Positions 23,054 to 33,842 of a stretch of DNA of 64,000 nt are shown one piece after another. Both the position numbers and the translations under genes were made by a program. The stretch is from Azolla caroliniana. Its lineage: Eukaryota; Polypodiophyta. Numbering within the stretch: the stretch's first letter is position 1; each line of letters begins with the position of its first letter. Location: NCBI GenBank assembly GCA_043228905.1, contig JBHGNT010000012.1, positions 10,292,001-10,356,000 of the forward strand. The letters are read 5' to 3'. Below the pieces are notes generated by a model that saw only the letters and a program-made list of their open reading frames with translations, was not told where the DNA came from and made no database searches.

Positions 23054-24000
23054 GCTATTTAGCTACATCTTAGCTAACTAGCTATTCTTCTAGACTATGA
23101 CAGTAGCAAATTAGCTACCACTGAGCTAATTAGCTACTTCACTTAGGTATGGTACTAGCTAATTAGCAACCACTTAGCTTATTAGCTACTCTTTGTCAAT
23201 ATGGTAGAAACTAATTAGCTACTCTACTAAAGTATGGTAGTAGCTAATTAGCTACCAGTTAGCTAATTACCTACTCAACTAAAGTATGGTACTAGCTAAT
23301 TAGCCACTATAACTAAAGTATGGTACTAGATAATGAGCTACCACTTAGCTAATTAGCTATTGTACTAAACTATGGTAGTAGCTAATTAGCTACCACTTAG
23401 CTAATTAGCTATTGTACTAAACTATGGTAGTAGCTAATTAGCTTCCACTTAGCTAATTAGCTATTGTACTAAACTATGGTAGTAACTAATTAGCTACCCC
23501 TTAGCTAATTAGCTCTTGTACCAAACTATGGTAGTAGCTAATTAGCTTCCACTTAGCTAATTATCTACTCAATTGAAGTATGGTAGTAGCTAATTAGCTA
23601 CTGTACTAAACTATGGTAGTAGCTAATTAGCTACCACTTACCTAATTAGCTATTGTACTAAACTATGGTAAGTAGCTAATTAGCCTCTATATTGAACTAT
23701 GGTAGTAGCTAATTAGCTACCACTTAGCTACTTAGTTACTCAACTAAACTATGGTAGTAGCTAATTAGCTACCACCTAGCTAATTAGCTACTCTACTAAA
23801 CTATGGTAGTAGCAAATTGGCTACCACTTAGCTAATTAGCTACTCAGCTAAAGTATGGTAGTAGCTAATTAGCTACCACTTAGCTAATTAACTACATGTT
23901 AGCAAATTAGCTACTACACTACAACCATAACAGCTAAATAGTTTCCACACTTTATACGGCTTACCTAATTAGCATAGATGGAACTAATTAGCTACACTAT
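23054..24000. repeat. Minisatellite built on palindrome tagctaattagcta
   Basis: About 0.95 kb of imperfect tandem units of about 52 bp, of the form ctatggtagtagctaattag plus ctaccacttagctaattagc plus ttgtactaaa-like. The 14-bp core tagctaattagcta is a perfect palindrome and occurs many times. Scattered single copies of the same core lie at about 26145-26195 and a variant at about 19765-19795, so the unit is not confined to the array. No reading frame is kept. Confidence 0.85.
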
Positions 24001-25419
24001 GGTCATAAGCATCAATTTTACCTGTTAGTTTTCCCCACTCATCTAGGAGAGTTGTACTACAATCCCCCAAACAGAATGCAGCAATGCGACAGGCATATTG
24101 AAAACAAACGATATGGTATGTGTGCTGGCATGGTTGTAGGTGAACCAAGAGAGTAGTAGATTTGTCCTCTACACGTAATCCACAAACGATGCAACGTGCT
24201 TGAACAGTCAATATATCGTTTCCTAGTTCTCCTTCATTCGGTAAGGGAGCAAGAATGTTCAAGTCCAATTCTTGTCTACTCCTTACCATCCCCTCCGCAA
24301 AATGTAGTTGCTTCTTAAGGCAGCTAACTACCTGTTCTTGACGGGAGTATTGTTCCTTCAACGTAGCCGAGAAATTTACCGATTAATTATTCCTTAATGA
24401 GGAAGATACAACAACAAGAAACAAGAATCATTAACTTACTTGTAGCTTGTCCAAATTGTAATCTGCGACAGTATTTACACCTAGAAGGTATAGGTTCATT
24501 GAAAGAACCTAGATCTATGTCTGCAGTTGAATTTTCCGTTGGGGATCCAATGACCCCTCAATTTCAAGATCATGTTGAGCAACCTGTTCCAGATAATGCC
24601 TCAATAGCACATTTTCATGTACAAGTTATTTATAACATATTACATACTAGCAAAACAATAGGTACCTGAATCTTATTTCGGATTGTTGTAACTGCCAAAG
24701 TGACTTTGCTCTCCATCGCAGCAGCCAATGTTGCTTTCTCTAAATCAGTCTTAAAAAACACCAACGACTCGCAGGCTTCATGGACATTTTTTAGCATATA
24801 GCCAATCAATGTCTCACATGTATCATCGACATTAGCTTTCATTGTGTGTCGGTGTGGTGTATACTTGTAGGTTTGTTGGGAGTCGGCAATTGCATCATCA
24901 ACTGCCATGGTCCAAAATCTTGCCATTTTTTGTTGCAAGCTCCCCATCTTCCGACATCTTTCTACCAATGCCTCACCAAAACATTGCCCAAGCTACCTTG
25001 TACATTTTAGGGTCACGAGATTCCTTCAATGTTTTCCAATACTCATATGCAAAAGCTCTGGCAAATGAAACAGACAACTCGTTGTTGACTGGGATCTCCT
25101 AATGTACTTTCTGGTGCAGCCTCATGCAGTCGTTGTACAGGTCCGGTCGTACATGCTTGAGCTTGACCTTGCCTTTCACTCTAGGCACTTTATATACTGA
25201 CATCCAGTCTACATCACTAATCAATCAATCTGTTAGAACAACAGGGTCAATACCCTCGAGCGACAGACCATAGATGTTGTAAAAGTCCTCCTTTGTCTCG
25301 CAAAAAATTGCGAAGGTCAGCACTCTAGGATAGGGAGGAACGAACCACCTGAAATAGAAAATTGGTGCAAAAACAGTATTTTTAATGTGAATTTGGTGCA
25401 AATTTACAACACTTTGAGT

Positions 25420-25620
25420 CAGTAATCTGAAATTTGTAATCTGTTCTTTTCAACATGTATCAAAAATCAACCATTTAAAAAATTAGAAACCCTAATTAGA
25501 ATTTGTCATGAGAATTGGTGCCAAATTACAACAAATTGCGACAGTAATCAGAAATTTGTAATTAGAAATTTGTAACCAGAAACTTGTAATCTGAAATTTG
25601 TAATTAGAAACCCTAAACCA
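25420..25620. repeat. Short AT-rich degenerate repeats
   Basis: Motifs of the type gaaatttgtaatctgaaa/aattagaaaccctaa recur several times in about 200 bp. No gene is seen here; it would fall in an intron of the decayed minus-strand coding region. Confidence 0.4.
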
Positions 25621-26384
25621 CTTAAGGGAAACACAAACCCTAATCATCACTAAAGGCAGAAATCAACCATACTACGAAATTCTGTCAATCAGAAACACAC
25701 TTGCTGCTACACCTTGCTGGTGTCAATCCTTGTTTAGGACTCCAACGACTTTGCCCTATTCGATTTTTGGGAAAGATGACAGACAATTATCATAAAGGAA
25801 AAAAAAAAGTTCTTTTAATATGTAACTGATACATACCTGGACGAGGATTGACTTGGTTGTGTGTTGTAGCTCTAAAGGTGCAATGTCGATCGCTTCGTTT
25901 GCGTTCATGTTGAGAGTACTCCATCTGTTTGGAGTTCGAACTCGAACTCAAGATTATCAGGAATTTGATGACATTCAAGTCGACCTTAGATGATGGCACT
26001 ATTCCCCATGTTCCACTACGTCAGAAACCAAAGTTCAAATATTTGAGTATTCTCATAAATTAAATGACATGTATTTAACTAATAAAACATAAAATTTCAT
26101 AAACCATCCTTATCATTTTCCCACAAAAAACTAGCTAAACAAATAGCTAATTAGTTGTGGCCATTTTAGTAGCTAATTAGCTATAATAGTGTTTCTCCTC
26201 GCATGCTTTTACCCTGTAATATTATGGGAGTGTCCTCCATGGAGATATTATAAGATATGAACGTACTACACATGTTTCTCATGTCTCTCACTTTTCTTAT
26301 GGACACCTCTCTCTCACATCATTTCCTTCTTCTATTCGACGGTTTAGAATAAAAAATTTGGTTATTTAGCGTACTATAACATCG

Positions 26385-26669
26385 TTGGCTCTTTGGATAA
26401 TATGGAAAGCGAGATATGATTCTATTTTGAACAATATTCAGATACATCTCCACACTATGCTTATTGAATTTTGGATGTACTTTGTCCACACACTACGTGG
26501 TCAATATGATGATATGCAAGGTTCAGTTGATGTTCTGTGGCAACGACAAGTATTCTTTAAGTACAAATGGAAAGGACTTCACTTATTTTCGTATACAATT
26601 GTTGTTCTGAGGTGGAATTATGCCATACCTTATTTTATATTGCATAGTTGATAATATTGTTCTACTTGT
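26385..26669 (+). pseudogene. LINE C-terminal fragment (host of Copia C1)
   Basis: Open frame reading ALWIIWKARYDSILNNI ... LRGQYDDMQG ... VVLRWNYAIP. It matches the C-terminal region after the RT zinc-binding domain in the other LINE fragments of this window (LWYIWKARC, CLRGQLEEI, PRWNYQPP at 43.3-44.1 kb). The LINE's 3' end resumes at 34504 behind Copia C1 and finishes in an A-run at about 34640. Strongly 5'-truncated. Confidence 0.75.
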
Positions 26670-26778
26670 TGTTGACAAACGAATCATCAATCCATAAGAA
26701 AAGGAATATGTTGAAATACACAACAATGAAACACAGAAAACAGTGTGCACAAATTTTACGTGGAAAACCCTAAAGCGA

Positions 26779-28260
26779 TGTCGCGAAAATACGACGAGGA
26801 TACGTGAACGTTGAGGCAAGACCCCGAGGCCTTTGACTAGAGGATATCAAATTCGTGTATTTATGTACTAAGAATTAACCGAAATAAGAAAGATTAACAA
26901 ATTTCATTAACAAGTAGAAAGAAAAATTACAATCAATCCCAAGATTGGGATTACAAAAGTTTTATCTTAAGGAGATTACTAGAATAATAGATTAGAGGAA
27001 ATAAGAGATTATGATTCTTGAGTGATATAGCTTTGATAAGGAATTTTGGATTTTGAGAGATTGCTTCCGCATGGAAATTATGGTTTACTTGAGAGATAGC
27101 TTCCGTAGGGAAGATTAGGGTTCTTGGCTTCGATAAGATAAGAGAGCTCCCAAAGAAAAGGAAAAAAAATTAAGATAATATGGAGAGTGCCTGAGTGTAA
27201 GAAGAAAAATGGAATATATATAGAGTTCTCCTTGATCATATAGCCTTTCCACTTTTTGTTGCATGGCCTCTACTTTTAGTTGCCTAGCTTTTTCTTTTAG
27301 TTGCATCTATTTTTAGTTGCATGGCTTTTTCTTTTAGTTGCATGTGACCGTCCACAAGACCATTACTTTTTGCATGCACTCCAACTTTAGTTGCTTACGT
27401 CCACATGGCCTTTACTTTAGTTCTCTTCACTTTACTTTAGTTTGTTGCATGATCCAATCTTTCGTCCGTCCGCGTCCAACCTCGTCTGGTAGTCGGTTCC
27501 ATTTTGCTTGCCGGCCGGTTCCGATTCCAATTTTGCTTGCCAGTCGGTTCCGGTTCCGATTTGATGGCCCGGTTCCAATTCCGGTTCTGGTTCCGATTTT
27601 GCTTACCAATTCGGGTTCCAGTTTTGCTTACCGGTTGGTTTCCGATTTGCATACCGATTCCAGTTCCGATTTTGCTTATCGGCCAGTTCCGGTTCCGGTT
27701 TTGCTTACCGACCGGTTTCCGATTTGCATACCGGTTCCAGTTCCGGTTTTGCTTACCAGCCTGTTTCAGGTTTGCATACCGTCCGGTTTCCGGTTCCGAT
27801 TTGCTTGCCGGTTCCGGTTCCGATTTTGCTTACCGGCCTATTTCCGATTTGCATACCGGCCAGTTTCCGAATTTGCTTACCGGACCCGTTTTCCGGATTT
27901 GCTTACTGGCCGATTTCCGGATTTGTTTATCGGCCGGTTTCTAGTTTTAGGGAATTTGGCCACCATCATCCATCAAGACAAAGTGGCCAAAGTACTCTTA
28001 GCTCAAATGAAAAATGAGGGAGCTCAAGGTGCTTATATAGCCAGGGCCTTAACTTTCCTATCTATGTGGGATAATTCTAATTTCCCTATCTTCTCAAACT
28101 TTATTTTCACATAACTCGATATGTATTTCTCCATTTTGTATATAGTAAAATACATTTTGAAGCTCTTGAGTATATCCATCTTTCTATAGTAAGTTACTAA
28201 TCTAATCTATAATAATTATTTCACTATTTTTTTACATAGTGTGTGAAGATTCACACGACA
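26779..28260. mobile_element. 1.48-kb LTR-like insertion in the C1 LTR
   Basis: The insertion begins TGTCG at 26779 and ends CGACA at 28260; neighbouring C1 LTR copies are continuous at this place (cctaaagcg joined to gagagaaacc). Flanks are gcga on the left and gcgg on the right, a possible 4-bp duplication with one change. Termini match those of the E1 LTR (TGTCG/CGACA), hinting at a solo LTR of a related family. It contains TATA-like sites (about 27212 and 28033), repeats of ttttagttgcat (27260-27345) and the ccggttccg array at 27480-27950. No real ORF. Confidence 0.6.
27480..27950. repeat. ccggttccgattttgcttac degenerate repeat array
   Basis: Imperfect repeats of ccggttccgattttgcttac and ccggtttccgatttgcatac. 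Because the short unit lacks stops, several long overlapping frames are open on both strands; none looks like a natural protein, so I treat it as repeat DNA within the LTR-like insertion. Confidence 0.8.
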
Positions 28261-28989
28261 GCGGGAGAAACCACGGAGAACAGAGCTTCACTATATAGTG
28301 GATATACAGCAGGGAGATTAGAGTACAACAGTCTCTATACAGAGTGTAAAACAACCTCACAGGGCTCTTGGCGTATGCTATTTCTAAAGCACGGCTATGG
28401 TGTCACTAAGTCACTCACCCTCTCACACACATACTCTTCTCCCCATAACTCTACGTTACAGAGGCTCACACACACACACATATATATATATGTTTGCCCT
28501 AGGTGTATTTATAGTAATACACAAAATGGTTTATTTACAATCATGGCCACTATTACTATCCAATGATAATAATAATAGTCTTACTAATCAGCCGACTTAT
28601 TCGTCGACTATCGGGGTAGTTCGACTGGTAAACCTGGTACTCGACCATCCGGTCGTCCCAACTAGTCAGTCGTGTCTTCGACCTCGATCAACTCTCTCGG
28701 AGTCAACTCCTCTACCGTTGGCTCTCATCCAATCAATCAGCTGCTCCCGGTCTTCGATTGTCGGCTCCCCCCGAGCAGTCGGCTCCTTCCATTGGAGGGA
28801 CATATTCCTAACAAATTCCCCCTTCACTCCTGTGGGGAGGAGTCTATTATTCCTATCCTCTATCGACAGACTCTAAGTCGGTCCATTAGTAGGTGCTTTG
28901 TCAGCATGTCGGATCCATTGTTGTTAGTATGGATCTTCACGAGAGTAAACTCTCCTTCGATTTTCTCCTGTAACCAGTGATACCTTCTC

Positions 28990-30650
28990 TTTATGTGCTT
29001 GGTCCGGGAGTGGTATGCAACATTCTTGGCTAGATGTATGGCACTCTAGCTGTCACAATGAAGCAAGAAATCCCTTCGCTTCATCCCCAACTCGCTCAAA
29101 AAGTTTCTCATCCAAATCAGCTCCTTACCGGCCTCTACCGTTGCCATGTACTCTGCCTCTATGATCGACAATGCCATAGACTTTTGTAGTCATGACTGCC
29201 ACGACACTGCTCCCCCTGCATAGGTCATCACATACCTTTACATGGATTGACTGGAGTCTACATCCCCCGACATGTCCGAGTCGGTAAACCCTTCGAGCAT
29301 GGGTTTTCCGACACCATACTTAAGACACACACCCGAGGTGCCTTTTAAATACCTGAGTATCCATTTCACTGATGCCCACTATTGCAGTCCTGGATTACTC
29401 ATATATCGGCTTACTATTCTAACACCAAACGTTATGCCTGGTCTCGTACAGACCATAGCATACATTAAGTTGCTGATGGCTGAGGCATATGGAACTTTCC
29501 TCATCTCAGCCTTTTCTTTCTCCCCTCTCAGGCATTGCTTTGAATTTAGCTTGCACTTAGTCGGAAACACTAAGCCGACCGGCTTTGCTTCCGACATGTT
29601 GAATCTTTCAAGGATCTTTGTCATGTATTTCTCTTGTGACAACCACAACACTTTTTTAGTTCTATCTCAAACTATGTGCATCCCTAAGATTTGCTTTGTT
29701 GGTCCAAAGATCTTTCATGGAAAACAACTTGCCTAATGCTTTCTTCAAGCTACCGATCTTCCTTGTATCTTGACCAACTATCAACATGTCATTTACATAT
29801 AATAAGAGAATCAAGAAGTCACCTTCATCGTACCTTTTGACGAACACACAATGATCCGCATGTGTTTTTTGGAACCCATGTTCCACCATGAAGGATTCGA
29901 ACTTCTTGTACCACTGGTGTGGAACTTGTTTCAAACCATACAAGCTTTTCTTCAATCGACACACCAGGTTCTCTTTCCCTTTCTCCTCAAATCCTTTGGG
30001 CTACTGCATGTAAATCTCTTCATCTAGCTCCCCGTGCAAGAATCTTGTCTTGACATCCAATTGTTCGACCTCCAAATTCTTGCTGGTAGCTACGCTCAGA
30101 ACAGTTCTAATGGATGTCATCTTCACGACTATGCGGGCTTTATACCTGGGCGCATTGTTGACTTCTCTAGTCTTCACCTTGTAGACCCATTTATTGCTAA
30201 GTGCTCTCTAACCTTTCGGCAGCTCTACTAGGTTGTAGGTATAATTCTCGTGCAAAGAATCCATCTCATCTTGCATCGCGCTCATCCATTTCTCTCTGTG
30301 CTTATCGGCAATGGCTTCATCATAGCACTGGATTCACCTTCATCAGTCAAGAGGATATATTGGCTAGCATATGTCGTCGGTGCTCTCCTTTCTCTGAGTG
30401 GGTATCTCCTTCTACTCATTGTTGTCCCTCGTTCGGAGGTCTCGACCAACTCTTCTCTTGGTTCCTTCATGTCGATCGGTTGTCGGATGTCCACTGACTC
30501 CGATTCATATTCATCGATCAACTGTAACAAATATGCCGACTCAAGCTCATAGTTGGTCAGTCTCTCCGAATCGACTGACTCGGATTCGGATATGCCGACT
30601 AGTTGGTTGTGTCGGTTCACTTGGCCTCAAGTCGATAGTAGTGGAGGTTG
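28990..30650 (-). pseudogene. C1 linker, reverse transcriptase and RNase H
   Basis: 30620-30282 is the acidic linker before the RT (YPLRERRAPTTYASQY). The RT is in pieces: CRLKKSLYGLKQVPHQWYKKF and LLLYVNDMLIVGQD (YVDD changed to YVND, so the catalytic site is damaged), then MLWLSQEKYMTKILERFNM and YASAISNLMYAMVCTRPGI. RNase H remnants continue to about 28990 with stops. Clearly dead. Confidence 0.75.
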
Positions 30651-30655
30651 ATTGG

Positions 30656-31093
30656 TGTTACGGGCATGACCATATAATATCCCATGGTCAGAATTTACTG
30701 TAGTATTCTATACATGTGGATAAGTGTGAGGGTTAAACGAGAGTGTAAAGAAGGGGAGGATTACTTTTAATCCTCAGGATTGAGACAACCCATTAGGCCA
30801 AGTGTGAGCATGACTGGGGGCCTTGGGCACTCACTACAAGAGTTGACCCACCACAAGACAGAGTCTCGACGTAGTCAACAAGATAATGAAATGAGGGTAG
30901 CTAGGCCGCTTATTTATAGCAATACCGAAGACCCCCAGCCATGTTCACACTTGGCCTAATGGGTTGTCTCAATCCCGAGGATTAAAAGTAATCCTCCCCT
31001 TCTTTACACTCCTTAACCCTCACACTTATCCACGTGTATAGAATACTACAATAAATTCAGACCACGGGATATTATATGGTCATGCCCGTAACA
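30656..31093. mobile_element. 438-bp foldback element
   Basis: The left arm (about 30656-30824) and right arm (about 30927-31093) are inverted copies of each other over about 168 bp with few mismatches and one 4-bp indel; a spacer of about 100 bp contains tatttatagc. Ends are TGTTAC...GTAACA. The flanks attgg at 30651-30655 and 31094-31098 form a perfect 5-bp duplication. No coding sequence. TG...CA ends and a 5-bp duplication are LTR-like, while the long inverted repeats are MITE/foldback-like. Confidence 0.9.
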
Positions 31094-31490
31094 ATTGGTT
31101 AGTCAATTCCAACTTCTGTTGCTTCCAGTCCTCTATGGTCTTGTCTTCCAAGAAGATTACATCCTGGCTCCTCACTACCTTCATGTCGACTAGGTCCCAA
31201 AGCCTATAGCCAAACTCATCTTCTGAGTATCCCATGAATATGCGTGGTTTCGACTTATTGTCAAGCTTTGACCTCTGATCCTTAGCTACATGCATATACC
31301 CTAGGCATCTGAACACCCTCAGGTGTCGGTAGGAGACATCCTTTCCTGACCACACCCTTTGTGGGACATCACCTTTCAACGGTACTAGGGGACTTGTTGA
31401 TCAAATACGCAACCGTGTACAACGCCTCAGCCCAGTAGATTTTCTACAGTTTAGCATCCAACAACATGCTCCTTACTCTCACCATGATTG
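31080..31490 (-). pseudogene. C1 integrase C-terminal part
   Basis: After the solo LTR the integrase resumes: LRVFRCLGYMHVAKDQRSKL and KPRIFMGYSEDEFGYRLWD are the conserved end of Copia integrases, with an in-frame stop near 31440. The frame ends where the foldback element is inserted at 31093. Confidence 0.75.
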
Positions 31491-31494
31491 TCTG

Positions 31495-31928
31495 TGTTGA
31501 GAGACAAGCTCAACATCGGCTGGATCGGCGAAGCAAGCCGAGGACCGGATCGATTGGGACCGATTGGTTAGGCTGGATTTGTTGGAAACCGGTACGCAAA
31601 TCGGTGCGTAGGAAGGCCGGATCGGTGCAGAAACCGGGAGGCCATCGGAAAGATATTCCGCAAGGAATATATTTGGGAGTTAGTGTAGGGGCTCCTTAAT
31701 GAGCATTGAAGTACTGTCAGTACCTATATCAGTCCGAAAAGGACTTCTATAAAAGTGTTCATTGAACACTCACGATGTACAGATTGAGTATTATTTTTAA
31801 AAAGTTCTGGTGTTTACTCTCTCTCTCTCTGTCTCTCCCGTGCGTACTGTGCAAACCTAAGCTTTCCATTAAACCTACGTTTTCTGTTGTTCGGTTTCCT
31901 ATATTGGTTCGGCACGCCATTCTTTTCA
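31495..31928 (+). mobile_element. Solo LTR of the C2 Copia family
   Basis: 434 bp, starts tgttgagaga, ends cattcttttca, flanked by gtctg at 31490-31494 and 31929-31933 (perfect 5-bp duplication). It shares blocks such as gagcattgaagtac and ttgggagttagtgtaggggc with the C2 LTRs at 52868-53244 and 63011-63398 in the opposite orientation. A TATA-like ctataaaagtg lies at about 31750. A solo LTR is the usual product of recombination between the two LTRs of an element. Confidence 0.9.
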
Positions 31929-31981
31929 GTCTGGTTCATCCTCTCTACAAGCCCATTCAACTCAGGGGTCTTCGGTAATGT

Positions 31982-32488
31982 TTATTCGATTCGAATACCT
32001 TGGACCTTGCCGTATTCCTCGAACTGCCCTTTATATTCAACACCATTGTTAGTTTGGACAGCCTTCAACTTCTGACCTGACTCCCGTTCAGCTCTTTCCT
32101 GGAACTCCTTGAAAAATGACAATACTTGATCTTTTGACTTTAGTACGAAAGCCCACAACTTCCAACTATAGTCGTCGATGAAAGTCACAAAGTACTGTCC
32201 GCCTCGATGCGACGAAGCATCTACATAACACACATCCATGTGTACCAGTTCCAGTGCAACTTCTCTTCTTCTTGGTGGTTGTGAGTGGAATGGTTCTTTG
32301 TTCTGCTTTCCGACTAAGCAGTCGACGCACTTCTCTAGGTGCATTCCCTTTACTTCTAGTAGAAGCTTCTGGTTGGCCAACAAATGTTGTCCCTTCTCAC
32401 TCATGTGGCCTAGCCTCTTATGCCATATCTGTTCGGCCGATTCGGCTGCCACATTCACTTCCGACTTGCACAATCTGGCTTGCATCAT
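31982..32488 (-). pseudogene. C1 GAG-pre-integrase and integrase N-terminal core
   Basis: IWHKRLGHMSEKGQ and CVDCLVGKQ are the HHCC zinc region of a Copia integrase. The core follows: LVHMDVCYVD has the first catalytic Asp, FVTFIDDYSWKLW is conserved, and QTNNGVEY replaces the usual TDNGGE, so the second catalytic Asp is changed to Asn. The frame is cut by the solo LTR at 31495-31928 a little further on. Confidence 0.8.
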
Positions 32489-33075
32489 ACACCGTTGTCC
32501 TTCCTTCTTGCTTCCTCATTCAGGATGCTTGTCCTCACCACTTGTAAAGACAAGTTCTCTTCTTCACAAGAGGTGTTGAAAGTAACCACCAGGTTCTCCC
32601 AGCTATCTAGGAGTGTGCACATCAGCAGGATGGCCTGCATAGCATCATCAAGGGGAAACTTGGTTGCAGCAAGTTGATTTACATACCCCATGAATGTATT
32701 GATGTGTTCGACAATGCTCCCACCGTCTTTGTATTTCATTGGTACGATCTTTCTCATCAGTGAGGTTTTATTTAGGGTGTTCTTCCTCTCATATAGACCT
32801 GACAGCTTCTCCCACATCTCGTGGGCATTTCTATCGTTCACCACATGCTGAAGGACACTTAAATCGACACATTGTCGGATGGCAGCCACATCCTTTCTGT
32901 TAAGAAGTTTCCATTCCAACTCTAATACCCCCATCATCATGGGTATTTTTGCTCTCTCGATCGGTTTGTACTGGTATTTGACTATAAGAAGGTCCTCCAT
33001 CTTTATCTTCCAGTTTGCATAGTTCTGAGAGTTTAGAACTATCATTCCTGGGAAGCCACTCACATCTCCTTCCAT
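32485..33075 (-). pseudogene. C1 gag
   Basis: Starts ATG at 33075, shortly after the primer-binding-site region. Reads like a Copia gag: NSQNYANWKIKMEDLL, then MWEKLSGLYERKN and a block ending LDSWENLVVTFN, as in UBN2-type gag. The frame ends at 32485, before any zinc knuckle, so the C-terminus is lost or frameshifted. The primer-binding-site complement just right of it (33091-33101) reads like tRNA-iMet with one change. Confidence 0.8.
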
Positions 33076-33103
33076 GTTTGCACCTCAATCTCTAATACCA
33101 ATT

Positions 33104-33400
33104 TGTTGAGAAATGAATCTCCAATCCACAAGAAAAGGAATATGCTGAAACACAAAAACCAGTGTGCACAGATTTAACGTGGAAAACCCTAAAGCGGGAG
33201 AAAACCACGGAGAATGGAGGTTCACTATACAATGGATATATAACAGCGAGATCAAAGTACAACACTCTCTACACAGAGTGTAAAACAGATTCACAGTGCT
33301 CTTGGCGTATGATGTTTCTAAAGCACAGCTATGGCGTCGTTCAGTCACTCACGCTCTCACACACACACTCTTCTCCCTATAACGCTACATTCTAGAGGCT

Positions 33401-33435
<35 letters not shown>

Positions 33436-33719
33436 CTATTTGCCCTAGGTGTATTTATACTAATACACAAAATGGGCTATTTACAATCATGGCCATTATT
33501 ATTATCCAATGGTAATAATAATAGTCTTACTAATCAGCCGACTTATTCGTCGATTGTCGGGATGGTCCAACTAGTCAACCCAGTCATTGACCATCCAACT
33601 AGCCAATCGTGTCTACGACCTCGATCAACTCTGTTTGAGTCAACTCCTCAACCGTTGGCTCTCATCCAATCAATCAGTTGCTCCTTGTCTTCGACTGTCG
33701 GCTCTCTCCCAGCAGTCGA
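33104..33719 (-). repeat. C1 internal-right (5') LTR, truncated
   Basis: Starts tgttgagaaatg next to the primer-binding-site complement and matches the other C1 LTRs, but stops at cagcagtcgac and lacks the last 40-45 bases including the aaca end. It passes directly into a copy of the LINE tail, marking a rearrangement breakpoint at 33719/33720. Confidence 0.8.
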
Positions 33720-33842
33720 CAAGTATTATTTAAGAACAAATGGAAAGGACTTCACTTATTTTCGGATACAATTGTTGTTCTGAGGTGGAATTATGCCATA
33801 CCTTCTTTTATATTGCATAGTTGATAGTATTGTTCTACTTCT
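33720..33842 (+). repeat. Duplicated LINE tail fragment
   Basis: aagtattatttaagaac... repeats the LINE fragment at about 26546-26669, with only a few differences, and again leads directly into a C1 LTR. Its preceding five bases before that LTR are cttct, one base different from cttgt on the left. Confidence 0.85.

Larger units (their letters stand above)
21320..25999 (-). pseudogene. Decayed multi-exon coding region, unknown family
   Basis: Several minus-strand coding-like blocks: 25999-25790; about 25352-25100 after a plausible acceptor (ctatttcag), reading WFVPPYPRVLTFAIFCETK with in-frame TGA and TAG; 25095-24630 with one extra T (frameshift near 24990) and a possible donor gtacct; 24361-23984, with a Cys/His cluster CIVCG...CQHTYHIVC resembling half a RING finger; 23008-22527, with a basic tail (RKRLKKGPRSGTRP, possible nuclear signal); 22366-22088; and 22054 to about 21320 with Trp-rich sequence (FFPKWRQHFKGQW). 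Whether they belong to one gene is inferred from strand and spacing. The minisatellite at 23054-24000 would be intronic. I recognise no family. Confidence 0.3.
26670..28813 (-). repeat. C1 left (3') LTR, interrupted
   Basis: The LTR is present as 26670-26778 and 28261-28813 (662 bp together), comparable to 656 bp for the copy at 33843-34498. It ends cattcctaaca at 28813 and is followed by a polypyrimidine tract (aattccccc), the complement of the polypurine tract expected for a minus-strand element. A (ca)n(ta)n microsatellite occurs at about 28469-28491 and in the other copies. Confidence 0.8.

Noticed and set aside
23054-24000. CRISPR-like repeat array
   Set aside because: Units are contiguous imperfect tandem repeats without unique spacers, in plant nuclear DNA.
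27338-28114. 258-codon plus-strand frame and overlapping frames on both strands
   Set aside because: They arise from the ccggttccgattttgcttac repeat array, which lacks stops in several frames; composition is not protein-like.
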